A DNA stretch of 64,000 nucleotides from Isoetes taiwanensis (taxonomy: Eukaryota; Streptophyta; Lycopodiopsida; Isoetales; Isoetaceae): positions 2,070,611 to 2,134,610 of the forward strand of contig JAJEKV010000098.1 of the NCBI GenBank assembly GCA_021234155.1, in the 5' to 3' direction. The translations under genes and the position numbers were made by a program. Positions 1-12,900 of this stretch are shown here, in pieces. Within the stretch, counting starts at the first letter, position 1. Each line of letters opens with the position of its first letter. The notes under the pieces were generated by a model that saw nothing but the letters and a program-made list of their open reading frames with translations, was not told where the DNA came from and did no database searches.

Positions 1-3000
1 GCACATGTCCTTCCTGTCGAGAGGCCTCTTGCAAAGAGATGACATGTCCTAACTACATGTGCTATTAACAGGCCCTCAACATGTCTATATCACCTAACAC
101 AAAGTTTAAATATACATAATTGAACGTTCCAGCACAGGTAAATTATAACAGTTAGCTTCATCAAATATATTTAAAAGAAAGATTCCTGCATGTCAAATGG
201 AGATGCAGGGTATTCGTGGAAATTTGTTGAAAGCATGGATTTGTTACTTGCATTAGATTAGTTGCCTGCAATTAAAAGCATGGATTTTATCTCCTTGTTT
301 ACGAAGCTCCAGCCCTTCTAATCCTTCTGTTTGCTGATCATATGCTGTAATCATGGCTGTCCACGAAACCACATCTTTTTTTGACATTTTGTTGATTGCC
401 AAATTTGGCATACATATTTAACAAGGGCTATTACAATGTATTTCACACATGATCCACAAACTTGAGAAGCAGGCTACAAAATGAAGGTGCCCAAATAATC
501 AAACAGCTTATGCAGCCCTTAGTTCAAAATTCTAATCATGGAAGTTAAAAACTCCAATCACAACACATGAAATAACCCGGAGCTCTGTTATGTATATATA
601 TGTCCTAGAATATCAAAGATGGTATGCATATATGGTTGATTACATGAAATATACAAGACAAGTTTCAGGGAAAAGACGTGGGCATACCTTTGAAAGGTGC
701 AAGCTCCGCACGGATGAGCTCAAGCTTCTAGTAGTATTTCCTTCGGATTTCGGAGTAGGGGTACCCAGATCATCAACATGGTTATCTTCTTCCCGTCGGA
801 ACCCAGTTGCACATGTGCAGACCTAGAACAATCTTCGCAATATTCCATCCCCTTCAATTAGAGCTCCTGAAACTTACTGCACTAAAACTCGTGCATTAAA
901 AACAACTTGCCGTGCCATCTTGTTGACATAGTCAATCTGCTAGCAGAACTATGAATGTCTTCTTTAATTCTGGGAAGAATACAAAAAATAGTGCTAGTCA
1001 ACAACTTACCATCCCAAGCTAGACATGATCGACATAATAGTAGTGAATAGGAATGAAGCTCAAATATGAATATGCCTAATACAGAGCATCCAACGACAAA
1101 ATAACCAAGGTTATTCGGTCTTTAGTATTCCAAAAGATGCATCATAAGAGAAGTACCCATTTGTCCATTCTGCATACCATTTGAGAAGACAAACATGCCA
1201 TGCAAAGAAGACGACCTGCTGATTTCCTTAGCTTAAGATTTTCTTCAAGATTTCACGACCCCATTCGCCAGAATACCTTTCGAGCCCACTTGAATCGAAT
1301 TTAAGCGCAAAAAATTCCTAGAAGTCCAACAAGAACCCAAAATCCAAGAACACAGGAGTGCACCTAGCTGATAGTTGAGCGGCATTTGTGCAGCTAAGGA
1401 CCTAGGAAGAAGCTGGAGCTACAGCCTAAGCCACCATCGCCAAAACACCGATTAGCCGGTTTCCAGAGTGGTTGCCCAGCAATAGATACGACCGCCAGTT
1501 TATAGCCAATAATAGGTTTGGAGCAGTTATTGGCATATTCGGGGCATATACTGGCATAAACCTAGAATATGCCACAAATCTACATGGACGAGGGTACCCA
1601 AAGTAAAAAGTTTTGACGATGTGTTGCACCCATGAATTTGTCGATTTAAAGAAGGAAAAAGGCAAACAAATACAATTGGTTTATATAGACATGAACATAT
1701 GTACCAACTATATAATAAGCTTCATTTTACAAAAGCTTGCTTGTAAATATGAACAAGGCCAAAATATTGTTACTATTATTAGAATGTGGAAAGAGTACAA
1801 TTTGTTGGTTTGACCAGAAGTGTCCATGTTATATACTAAAATGTTTGGACACTCATTCTACGCCTATAATATTGATCCATGAGCATCTTGACCTTCTTCA
1901 TGCAATATGTAATAGGCCAATAATATACTCCGTCGCACTGACTTACCTATGCGTATCATTAAACGAAACAACTACCTTTCTTATATTGAAGGAAATATTG
2001 GCACCACATTTCGGCCTCGATTCCAATAAACTTTGAGCTGAATACCCTAGCATGGTATTCGGCCTGCATCTTCTATTTTGTTTGCCGGCAGAAAAAAACC
2101 GGCATAAGGGGTATTCGACCTGCCTATTCAACCTATTCTAAGGGGTATTCCACAAGTCTAATACTCCTTTTTTTGGGACTTTTTCGGATAGGGGTTCCGG
2201 CCAAGGAGGAAACCCAAAATCAATCCAAAATTGGGGGTATTCGACTTGTGGAATAAGTGTGCATGTTGGAAACCACGAGTCTAATACCCCCTATTCCACG
2301 AGTCAAATACCCCCCTGGAATCCAAGTCCAAATGGGGTGCCAAAAAATGCACCGTTCTTATATGAGTTCGAAACGTAAAGCAAACGTTGAGATGCAGTAA
2401 CGTGTTAAACCTTGAAGCAAGATGACAAGGGTTTCTTCTTTGAATTGAACCGGAATCTGGGTGTCAGGATTTGCAAGGATTTGCAAGACAACGCTTTCCT
2501 GCAAGACAACACTTTCCCATAGAACTGGATCACTTTCCAATGGAACTGGATCTGATTGGCGTAACAAGGTGGAGGTAATCATATATCATTCAACCTTTTC
2601 AAGATGGAGCGAGGACTAGGACGTGGACAAGTTTATCACAAGAAGATTTTTGTGCATGCAGTGCCAAACAAGTGTGGAGTTTGATGTATGGTTGAAGGGT
2701 GGCATAAAAGTGAGGAGAATGGGCCCAACTGAGTAGTCCAGCACCAAAAGCATTATCTTGTGCAAAAGCATTATCTTGGGATTCTTTTCTCTGTGTTCCT
2801 ATTTGGCAATGCATGTGCCTACAACTAAAAAGCAAACCCCTCCTAGTTTTAAAACTACAACTTTTCTCCATTTTTCTTGCTTGCCAGTTCAGTTCAATGT
2901 AAAAAAAAATACCCAGAAAAGGAAGCGGCAGTGGGGCTCTTTTCGTCCTGCATATGCCAATTCGATCGCCCATTTCGTCCTGGATGGGGCATCAGGCAGC

Positions 3001-3500
3001 TGGTCCTGATCCAAGGTAATGCCAAGAATCAGCAGTATGTTTAATTTCATTTCTGGTGAAAAAAGATCCCACCCAACTTTTTCCGTCCAGATTCGTTCTA
3101 CGTGACCTAAATCCCCATAACGGCCCCATTGCAGGCAGGCAACCCACACCCTGTTTTTATTTTATCTCTGTTCCTTTTCATTCCGTTAATCTGAGTCCGG
3201 CGCTATATTGGGCTTCTTGTTTTGAGTTTTTTTCTGAAGTGGGTTCTAGTTATTTCTGTTCCTTTACCCCTATATTAGCTGCCGCGCTTTTTGCTGCCCC
3301 ATTTTGAACATTCTTTAGTTGTTTTGCTTGTAATTCAGGTAAAGCTAGATTGTTGACATTCGCATTGCCTTGTTCCTGCTAGTCCTGGGTGTAGATCGAA
3401 GTTGATCAGTACTCCGCTTCATTTTGCCGTTTTCTGGGAAGTACTCGGGCAAGCCTTATGAAAGGGAAATCCATGTTTTGTAAATCTAGAAGAAGCGTAG
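1..3500. other. Intergenic DNA upstream of the LysM/M23 gene
   Basis: I see no convincing coding sequence here. The open frames are short, lack recognisable motifs and overlap on both strands. The only structure I noticed is a cluster of short inverted and direct copies of a motif like CCACAAGTCTAATACCCC between about 2.05 and 2.32 kb, listed separately. The last few hundred bases are pyrimidine-rich and presumably hold the promoter and 5' leader of the following gene, but no clear TATA element decides a start. Confidence 0.5.
2139..2316. repeat. Cluster of short inverted repeats (GGTATTC / CCACAAGTC motif)
   Basis: The phrase ending CCACAAGTCTAATACTCC occurs near 2148. Its reverse complement, starting GGGGGTATTCGACTTGTGG, occurs near 2226. 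Two further direct variants, with CCACGAGTC, occur between about 2274 and 2316. The arms could fold into a hairpin of roughly 100 bases. This could be a decayed MITE or foldback element; no target duplication was identified. Confidence 0.4.
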
Positions 3501-3659
3501 GAAACAAACTTGCTATCAATTTGTGGCAGAGAACTTGTTATTGAAACCCTTAGAAGCTGGAGAGTGAGATCGCATGAGAGGATCAATAGAAGAAGATGGA
3601 TTGGTTTTAAAATTGAAGTAAGTAGGGATGCTTTTGCATCCCCTTGCCGAAACGATACA

Positions 3660-6259
3660 ATGATTCTGGAATGGATTAGTGTCAGGCCTCCATCTCAACA
3701 AAATGCCAAGGTATGTTCTATTTTTTCATAGCGATATTTTGACAGGCTGACGTTAAGGGAAGGTACCAACATAACTTTTTTTGCAGGAAAATTTGTCTAG
3801 TACTTCATTGCCCATCTCATCTGAGCCAGGAAGTCCGCTGAGAGGCAACAGTTTAACTAGTGATTCATTTGATGTAGGCTCAGCTGCATTTGCTACAGCT
3901 GCAGTGGCAGCACAGTTCACAGAGCATGAAGTACAGCGAGGTGATTGGCTTTATGACATCGGTCGTCGACATAATGTAGATCTCAGGTAGATTTTGACAT
4001 GCCTTTTTGGGGTGAGGGGGGTTGTGCAGTAGTATTATGCTGCATAACCATGTGAAAGTCTGTATTTGCATGTCTGATTCTTCCACCTTAGAATTTGAAC
4101 TAATTATACCACTTACATTGCAGGTCCTTGTTAAACGCAAATCCTGGTTTGATTGACCCTGATCGACTTCCTGTTGGCTGCAAAATAAGAATTCCCCAAG
4201 ATACTTTAAACAGAAGATGCATTCCTCCAGCCACAGCCTGGCAACCTGCAAGGGAAAACAGTGATATCTCAAAGCCCACCTCATCATTCACTAGCCATAT
4301 GGAAAATTTGACAGTGAGCAAGGCTTTTGTAATTTTAAGCCAAATTTTGTGGAAAGATAGGGTACACAGGGTGATTGAGGGTGACACCTTAGAGTGGTTG
4401 GCTGCAAAATATGGCACCACTGTTTCTTCGCTCCGAAAATTGAACAACCTTCATGATGACATCATTTATGCTGGAAGGCAAGCCGCTAAAACAACTAGTT
4501 AGGCTTTTATTGTTGTATCTAGAGGACAGTACTTAGTAGAGATATGTTCTTGAAATGTATATAGATGGAAAGGAGATTCTAAAAATTATTATTATCTTGT
4601 AAACTGTAGTTTATTGAAGATAGACCGTGCAGGATCCTACAAAAAGGATCTGCACTACTATGGTAAGAAAGCTGGCTATAAAGAAAGAAATGCCGAAGAA
4701 CCTATTGTTGACACGCCACTGCCAGTAAAGGTACCCATATCTGGATCATCGTTGAGAGTTCGTATTGGAAATTCTACTCACAAGCCGAGGCCTCCATCAT
4801 TGAAAACTGTTAAGGTCAAATATGGAGATACCCTAGCTGACATTGCTTATGAGAATGGGTATGAGAAAATCCTCATAGGTATTGGCAATTTGGAACATGA
4901 CTCTTTGACCTGAAGGTATACCTTTCTGTATTTGTAGTTTGAGTATAAGGGAGTTGCAAAAGTTGAATAATCTACGGGATGATGCTATCTTTGAGGGAGA
5001 TGTCCTTGCAGTGGCAATAGGTAAGCATTATTGTTTTAAGTTTCTTAGTTATCATGTCCACTTCTTTATTTCATAATTTACATGTGCAATATAAAATCAC
5101 TTTCATAATGAGTAGGTGATTTGTTACTTATCCGTTGTTTGTTGCCATTTGTAATAAGGTGAGACTAAGTCGGAGCTGGTGGATGTCCGACCTGGTAGGA
5201 GGAGGACTACCCGTCCTTTATTTGCACGACATGGGCCATCAAGGCAAAATGGTTTGCCAGTTGGTGGACCTTCTCTAACTTTGAAGGCCCGAGTCGCAAC
5301 AGGTGGCATAAAGCTTGAAGGTATGCATGCGGATAGAGCTTGAAATGTAAAAGCTGCTAGGAGGTCAACATGATATCAATTGCTTTATCTGTTTCTCCAG
5401 GACGATGGAAAAGTAAAAAGAAAGGCTTCCAGCAACCCAGAGACAAGTGGCTGCGTTTTACATCTCCTTTGAATGACGGGTAAAGCAAAAGCATTATTTT
5501 AAATTTCACTTAATTAAGATACATCTCTTTCAAACGTCTTGCTGCATTGCTTTCACAGATTTATAAGTAGTCCATTTGGATGGCGTTGGGGTGCCTTTCA
5601 TGAGGTAATCTCCAAGTATTCTAATGCTATGATTTAAGTTTGAATGGGATACGTTCACAACTTGCTGAGCTTTAGGACTATTCTTCAGGGTGTCGATCTC
5701 GCAGCAGACCAAGGAACTCCTGTGCTTGCCTCTGACCGAGGAACTGTTACATTTGCTGGTTGGAGTGGTGGGTGGGTAACATAAGCTTGTTCTCTAGATT
5801 TCACTACGTGATTAAAAAAAGAATAGATGTTTAAATACAATGATTGTATTTATAATGTGAGTATTTGTGGAATTTTATATGTTCAGGATCTGAAATGATT
5901 GTTGTACAGATATGGTTATTTGGTAGCCGTGCAACATGAAGGTGGTTTTGTAACAAGATATGCACACTGCTGCGCTATACATGCACGAGTGGGGCAGGTA
6001 TGCTTGGTGCAACTGGACATGACTATTTCCTTCAGTATCTCACCATCTACTTTGTTGTGTACAGCAAGTTTTGAGGGGCCAACAACTTGGATATGTAGGG
6101 TCGACAGGACGGTCAACTGGACCACATCTTCACTTTGAAGGTTTGTAAGGAATGAATAGCATGTGTTTTTAAAGGTTGTCAGTTTTTGATCACTACATAT
6201 TTTTTGCAGTACGGAAAAATGGGGAGGCACTAGATCCATTCAAATGGGTGAACCTCTGA
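3660..6259 (+). CDS. LysM-repeat peptidase M23 family protein (peptidoglycan endopeptidase-like), ten exons
   Basis: Exons read by eye with GT/AG borders: 3660-3710 (frame open from 3501), 3787-3986, 4124-4497, 4633-4858, 4938-5020, 5159-5320, 5401-5479, 5559-5604, 5689-5771, 5910-5997, 6065-6140 and 6210-6259 (twelve segments if every junction is right). The protein has three LysM modules. The first spans exons 2-3 (HEVQRGDWLYDIGRRHNV), the second is in exon 3 (VIEGDTLEWLAAKYGT) and the third spans exons 4-5 (VKYGDTLADIAYENG). A basic linker then leads to an M23 domain with FGWRWG, the zinc-binding H-x3-D in FHEGVDLA, and the second site in GPHLHFE. M23 enzymes are zinc endopeptidases that cut peptidoglycan cross-links and LysM binds glycan, so a wall or plastid-division role is inferred. 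Weak points are the start (first in-frame Met at 3660, with no clear signal or transit peptide) and the weak donor after 4497; without that junction exon 3 would end at a stop at 4502. Confidence 0.8.
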
Positions 6260-6952
6260 CCCTAAGTTGCAGTTCGTCAAAATCATATTCACTTTGGCAA
6301 ACAGCATCATTTGCAATTTTTTCGATGTGAAATTATCTCGTCAGCCCCATTCGCTTGACAAGGATCAGGGATGGATGCCTTGGAATCAAAATGATGAATC
6401 GGTTGCTGGGGCATTTGGGTGATTTGCATTCTTGTGGTAGAGGGCTTGATGAAGTGCAATTCACATTTATCATTCTTTGATTGTTCCTTTGGTTTAGTTT
6501 ATGAATAAGAAGCAAACACAATTGGAATGTCGAGAACTCTCACACTGGTTATGCAGTAAAAACTATGTCTAAGAAAAGAGAGCCTGCCTCCAGTCCTTGT
6601 AGTTTTGTAAGGGTACGACTATTCCAAATCTGGCTGTTCCTTTGCAACCTTACCTCATTTTGGCACGGGGTTTGACCAAATTTTGGACCTGGGAATTCAG
6701 ATTCTCAAAATGGATCGTTGAAACTCTAGTTCAACCTTGAAATCTATATCAACGAATTTTATCTCTTTAAGGTTTACCTTGATGCTCTAACAGGGTTTTC
6801 AAATAACTGCTCAAAAATTTCCCTCTCAACAAGATGTATTATATTTGAAGTGCATTGAAGAACTTATTCTCTTTTCGCAAGTATCTATCAGATTCTGATC
6901 TTGTGAATGATTAGCTTGCAGTTATGGATAAAATTTTTAAGATTTGTGAGCC
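6260..6952. other. 3' flank of the LysM/M23 gene
   Basis: This stretch should hold the 3' untranslated region of the peptidase gene. I see no further exon, repeat or RNA gene before the tandem array begins. Confidence 0.4.
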
Positions 6953-9900
6953 CTAACTCACACGTGGCTATCTACTACCCATTCTTTGTTTAGACCAAAG
7001 GGACCTCCTATCAACTTGTGAAGACATTGATCAAGAACTTAAGTCCTTGCTGCCCTCACGATTTAAAACTCTTGAAGCTCAGGAGTCTTAAAGTGATCAC
7101 AAATATCATCTGAAAATGGGTTGTGTAATTGTAGTCATCAAATCACTATTTTTGATATGGTTCCAAAAACTTTCATTACATCAAATAATTCTACCTCACT
7201 TGAAATCAGAAGACCCCAATGTTAGCCTTTCAACTTTAGCTGCAGATTCCAAATAAGAGTTTGTTCTGCATGCAGAAAGGTACTTCTCATTTGAAATTGA
7301 GGTACTTCTCATTTGGATTGAATTCAATTTCAACCGCAGACTCCTGTGTTTTAAGCTTGTGCAACTTCAAGAACTTAACGGCAACTGATCATAGTGGAAC
7401 TGGCAAGAACATGACTTTTAAACAGTGGTTACCTTGTTATCAACATAATGGACTTTTGTGAGTGGTTTTACCTGATCTGGTACCTTCGTTTTGTTGGCCT
7501 CCCCTAATCCATTACCAGAGTTAATATTCTTCTTGGATAGCATGAGCAAGTAACCTTACTGGTCCACAACGAAGGTAGAATAGAAGAATACTAAAATGCA
7601 GTTTGGGGGCCAACAAAATAGAGTAAAAGTGCAAAACCAATTTAGGATCGAGAACAGACAGATGGGAAATGTCTGGATGTGCTTAGTTTGCCTAGACAGG
7701 CTTAGAAGCCAACAACCTTTGCATTCATGGTTAGCATGTCGAAGTGGGCAAAAATAACATGTGAAGAATTACGACTTAAGCGACAATTACAGGCAAACGC
7801 TTCTCTGAATTAACGCCCAAGTAATGCTGGCCACGAACACTCGAGCCCATCTCCAGAGCTTTTGTGAGCTTCAGCAATGAAATTGCAAAGAAATGCTGGC
7901 CACAAACTCTGCATAAAGCCTGAGAAAATCAATCAACCAAAAGATGCTAGCAAGATTTCTGAAAATCAAATCTGCGAAAAGGGGAAGGCTTCTGAATGGT
8001 GTCTTTAATGTTGCATTATGGCTTCACAGACAGGATGATGTGGATGCTTCTTCTAGCACTTAAATTATACCTTAATGTGCATGCCATAAGTCTTAAAGGA
8101 CCAATGTTATAGCGATCAAGCATATTCCAGATTGTACCTAATGAATCTTCCCTTGCAAGAAACCCATATATTGCACATAAGCTAAATGAAATACATCTCT
8201 GAGTATAATTCCTTTCACATACCTTGCTTACGGTATACTAGTATTGAGGCATCAAGCACAAGGTGGCATTTGTCAAAAGGAATATCTGTAAGTTTGACTG
8301 CAGCACATTATCATAATGAATTGTTGGATTTAGGAGTTGGCCTAAGAATGCTGTAATGTCCGACTTCAGCTCAGAATAAATTCAACAAACTAGATTTTGT
8401 TAAATATCATAATGCTTTTATTTGGATGTAATCCGTTCATTGTGCAAGTTGTTTCAGAGGAAATCATCTTTGTTATGCTAACAAGACTTCAAAAAGAAGC
8501 AATGCGCAAATAAAACATTCTTTAGCATAGTTCATAAACTAAGAGCAGACACCTGGTTTTATCTATATGGTTGACCTTTCCAAATTGCAAAAAGAATGTA
8601 CACAAGGCAACAGAGAGAAACTGCTTAATATCTTGTGAAACTTAGGCAAGAGATCATGTCTTTAAAATCATGTAGCTTATCTGATGTGAGTCCGATGGGT
8701 CTCTGCAGAGAATTTTAAAGTGTAGATTTTAGTTCTGTGTTCAACCTTATAACACTTGGGCAGCTTCTTTATCACATTCTATAGTAAGAATAGGAACATG
8801 AATCTGGTCAACTCTAACTCACACGTGCTATCTACTACCCATTCTTTGTTTAGACCAAAGGGACCTCCTATCCACTTGTGAAGACATAGATCAAGAACTT
8901 AAGTCCCTGCTGCCCTCACCGTTTAAAACTCTTGAAGCTCAGGAGTCTTAAAGTGATCACAAATATCATCTGAAAATGGGTTGTGTAATTGTAGTCATCA
9001 AATAATTCTGACATCTTCCGCATGTCCTTGTTATTAAGCAGAGCTATAACTATTCCTGATATGGTTCAAAAAACTTTCATTATATCAAATAATTCTACCT
9101 CACTTGAACTCAGAAGACCCCAATGTTAGCCTTTCAACTTTGGCTGCAAATTCCAAATAAGAGTTTGTTCTGCATGCAGAAAGGTACTTCTCATTTGAAA
9201 TTGAGGTACTTCTCATTTGGATTGAATTCAATTTCAACCGCATATGTGTTTTAAGGTTGTGCAACTTCAAGAACTTAGCAGCAATAGATCATACTGAAAC
9301 TGGCAAGAACATGACTTTTAAACAGTGGTTACCTTGTTATCAACATAATGGACTTTCGTGAGTGGTTTTACCTAATCTGGTACCTTCGATTTGTTGGCCT
9401 CCCCTAATCTATTACCAGAGTTAATACTCTTCGATAGGAAACTCAAGATGCAAGGTGTACCTTACTTGGTCCACAACGGCGTAGAAATCGTAAGAATACT
9501 AAAATGCAGTTTGGGGGCCAACAAAATAGAGTAAAAGTGCAAAATCGATTTAGGAGTGAGAATAGGTAGATAAGAAATGTTTGGATGTGCTTAGTTTGCC
9601 TAGACAGGTTTAGAAGCCAACAACCTCGGCATCCATGGTTAGCAGATCGAAATGGGCAAAATAACGTGAAGAATTACGACTTAAGCGACAATGACAGGCA
9701 AACGCTTCTCTGAATTAATGCCCAAGTAATGCCGCCCACGAACTCGAGCCCATCTCCATAGCTTTTGTGAGCTTCAGCAATGAAATTGCAAAGAATTGCT
9801 GGCCACGAACTCTGCATAAAGCCTGAGAAAATCTGCGAAAAGGGGAAGGCTTTACAATGAATGGTATCTTTAATGTTGCATTATGGCTTCACAGACAGGA

Positions 9901-12900
9901 TGATGTGTATGCTTCTTCTGGCACTTAAATTATACCTTAGTATCCATGCCATAAGTCTTAAAGGACCAATGTTACAGCGATCAGGCATCTTCCAGATTGT
10001 ACCTAATGAATCTTCCCTTGCAAAATACCCATATATTGTACATAAGCTAAATGAAATACATCTCTGAGTATAATTCCTTTCACATACGTTGCTTACGGTG
10101 TACTAGTATTGAGGCATCAAGCACAAAGTGGCATTTGTCAAAAGGAGTATCTGTAAGTTTGACTGCAGCACATTATCATAATGAATCATTAGTTGGCCTA
10201 AGAATGCCGTAATGTCCGACTTCAGATCAGAAGAAAGTCAACAAACTAGATTTTGTTAAATATCAGAATGCTTTTATTTGGATGTAACCCGTTCATTATG
10301 CAAGGTATTTCAAATGAAATCATCTTTGTTATGCTAACAAGACTTCAAAAAGAAGCAATGCGCAAATAAAACATTCTTGAGCAGAAAATCTTCTAGTTCA
10401 TAAACTCAGAGCAGACACCTGGTTTTACCTATATGGTTGATCTTTCCAAATTGCAAAAAGAATGTACATAAGGCAACAGAGAGAAACTGCTTAATACCTT
10501 GTGAAACTTAGGCAAGAGATCGTGTCTTTAAAATCATGTAGCTTATCTGATGTGAGTCCGATGGGTCTTTGCTTGGGCAGCTTCTTTATCACATTCTATA
10601 GTAAGAATAGGAACATGAATCTGGTCAACTCTAACTCACACGTGCTATCTACTACCCATTCTTTGTTTAGATCAAAGGGACCTCCTATCCACTTGTGAAG
10701 ACATAGATCAAGAACTTAAGTCCCTGCTGCCCTCACCGTATATTCTTGAAGCTCAGGAGTCTTAAAGTGATCACAAATATCATCAACTAACTTTAATAAT
10801 TTTGACATCTTCCGCATGTCCTTGTTATTAAGCAGAGCTATAACTATTCCTGATATGGTTCCAAAAACTTTCATTATATCAAATAATTCTACCTCACTTG
10901 AACTCAGAAGACCCCAATGTTAGCCTTTCAACTTTGGCTGCAAATTCCAAATAAGAGTTTGTTCTACATGCAGAAAGGTACTTCAATTGAGGTACTTCTC
11001 ATTTGGATTGAATTCAATTTCAACCGCAGACTCCTGTGTTTTAAGCTTGTGCAACTTCAAGAACTTAGCGGCAACTGATCATAGTGAAACTGGCAAGAAC
11101 ATGACTTTTAACACTAGAATGGTCAGGTGATGGACCAGAAATGGCCCATTTGCAGTGTTCACTTTAAAATTCATATAAAATCAATGGTACAAAATCTATC
11201 CAAACCTTTCCTAGGAATTCATATATGGCAGTCATGGTTCACTAGAAAAATACCTAAAAATATATACACCTCCATTCTTGTAAGTTATGCTCTAGCAAGC
11301 TCAGGGAGGTCAAGTACCAAAAGCTTCATGTTTATATGAAGTAAAAATGTCTTGACAAAACAATTTTTTTCAAATTTATTTATTACCATGATATTTTTCT
11401 ACACGAGATAAGGAAAAAAACACAAAAAACCACATGTCAATCTGAAGTCTGTGAAGAAAGATATGGCCATTCAAACATGACAGGGCCAAAACTTCTTTCT
11501 GCCTTCTCAGAACCAATTATGGTTCCCAGAAGGCAGTTGTAGTTTAAATACAACAACTTTTACGAGGAAATGCACTTTGAGCTAATATTTGATATATAAG
11601 CAATTGATAAGTTTCTTCATCCTATAAAAATGTTGGCTGGCCTTGAATTTGACATTAGGACTTTCACTTTTGATCTCAATTTTAGGTAACTTGTAATAAT
11701 GATTAATATTTTCCCATATAGAGCAAAACTTACTTTATGATGTCCTCCAAAAAATCATAATATGAAAGTTCAAAATGATATGAAACCAATGCAAAAACAA
11801 GCTCATTAAAAATGCAAAAGACATGGTCACAAGAAATCAAGAAAGGTTTCTGTACCTGAGCCCATTATTGGTCCATAGGTCCATTTAAAATCAATAACTT
11901 CCTTATAATAATTGATCTGAAGTTGAATTTTGGGATATGAATAGCTTCTGATTTACTTTAGTAATGAAAATATTTGTTGACCATAACCTTGAGATTTGGA
12001 TTAAACGTTATAGCATCAAATTCAAATATGCCTTCTCGAGACGTGACTTTGAAAAAACACATTCTCAAAGTGTCCCATGTCATGAAATCAATGCAAAAAC
12101 ATTCAAAGAAAAATATGGAAGTTTATGATTATAAAAACTCAAGTTAGACTGCTATGTGCAGTTCCACTTGCAGACCATTATTGGTCCACATGAGTGGAAG
12201 TTTGAAAATTAATAGAGGCATCTTAATCAATTTTGATCTCAACTTTAGAATATAGTTTATGCGTACAGTTCTCTATGGGGTAAAATTAATTGGTTAGACG
12301 AGCTAGCATAATTTGAGGGCAATGTCTAAGCACAAACAACTGCGAATTTATGGGTACTTATTCGCCAATTGAATCTACATGGATTTACGCTCACACCTTT
12401 CAAAAATTATTCTATTAAAGGTAAGAAACCATGGTTATCATTATGGCGACAAAATGGATAGGGGTAGTGAGAGATATATGCTCTATACAATATTTTGAAG
12501 CTGAGTAAGACGCATCAAAAGTCATATGGTTTAATTTTGTATTCTTATACTTAAACTTCACGATCTTCACTTTCATTCATCAATAAACATCACTAGCTAG
12601 TAAATGATGAGTTTTCAGCCTATAATTTTCGAATTAACTTAAATTTTTAACCTCTAATGTGTTAATTCTATGGCTGTACATCAAATTTAAATCTAGTTAA
12701 TTGCATGGTTAAACCCTAATTACACTATATGCAAGTTGATAGAGTAAGGTTCTATGTAGATATAAGAAGAATGCATCACTCATTACCCTTGTGATACTTA
12801 CAGGTGGTGATTTTGGAGCATTTTAACATATAATTTTGTCCTAAATTCTGTATAGGAAATTCTCTATTAGATTTTGAAGTTGATATAACTTCTGAACACT

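Noticed and set aside
2530-2580. GCGTAACAAGGTGGAGGTAATC resembles a small-subunit rRNA 3' end
   Set aside because: The match is limited to about ten bases, with no flanking rRNA sequence or structure.
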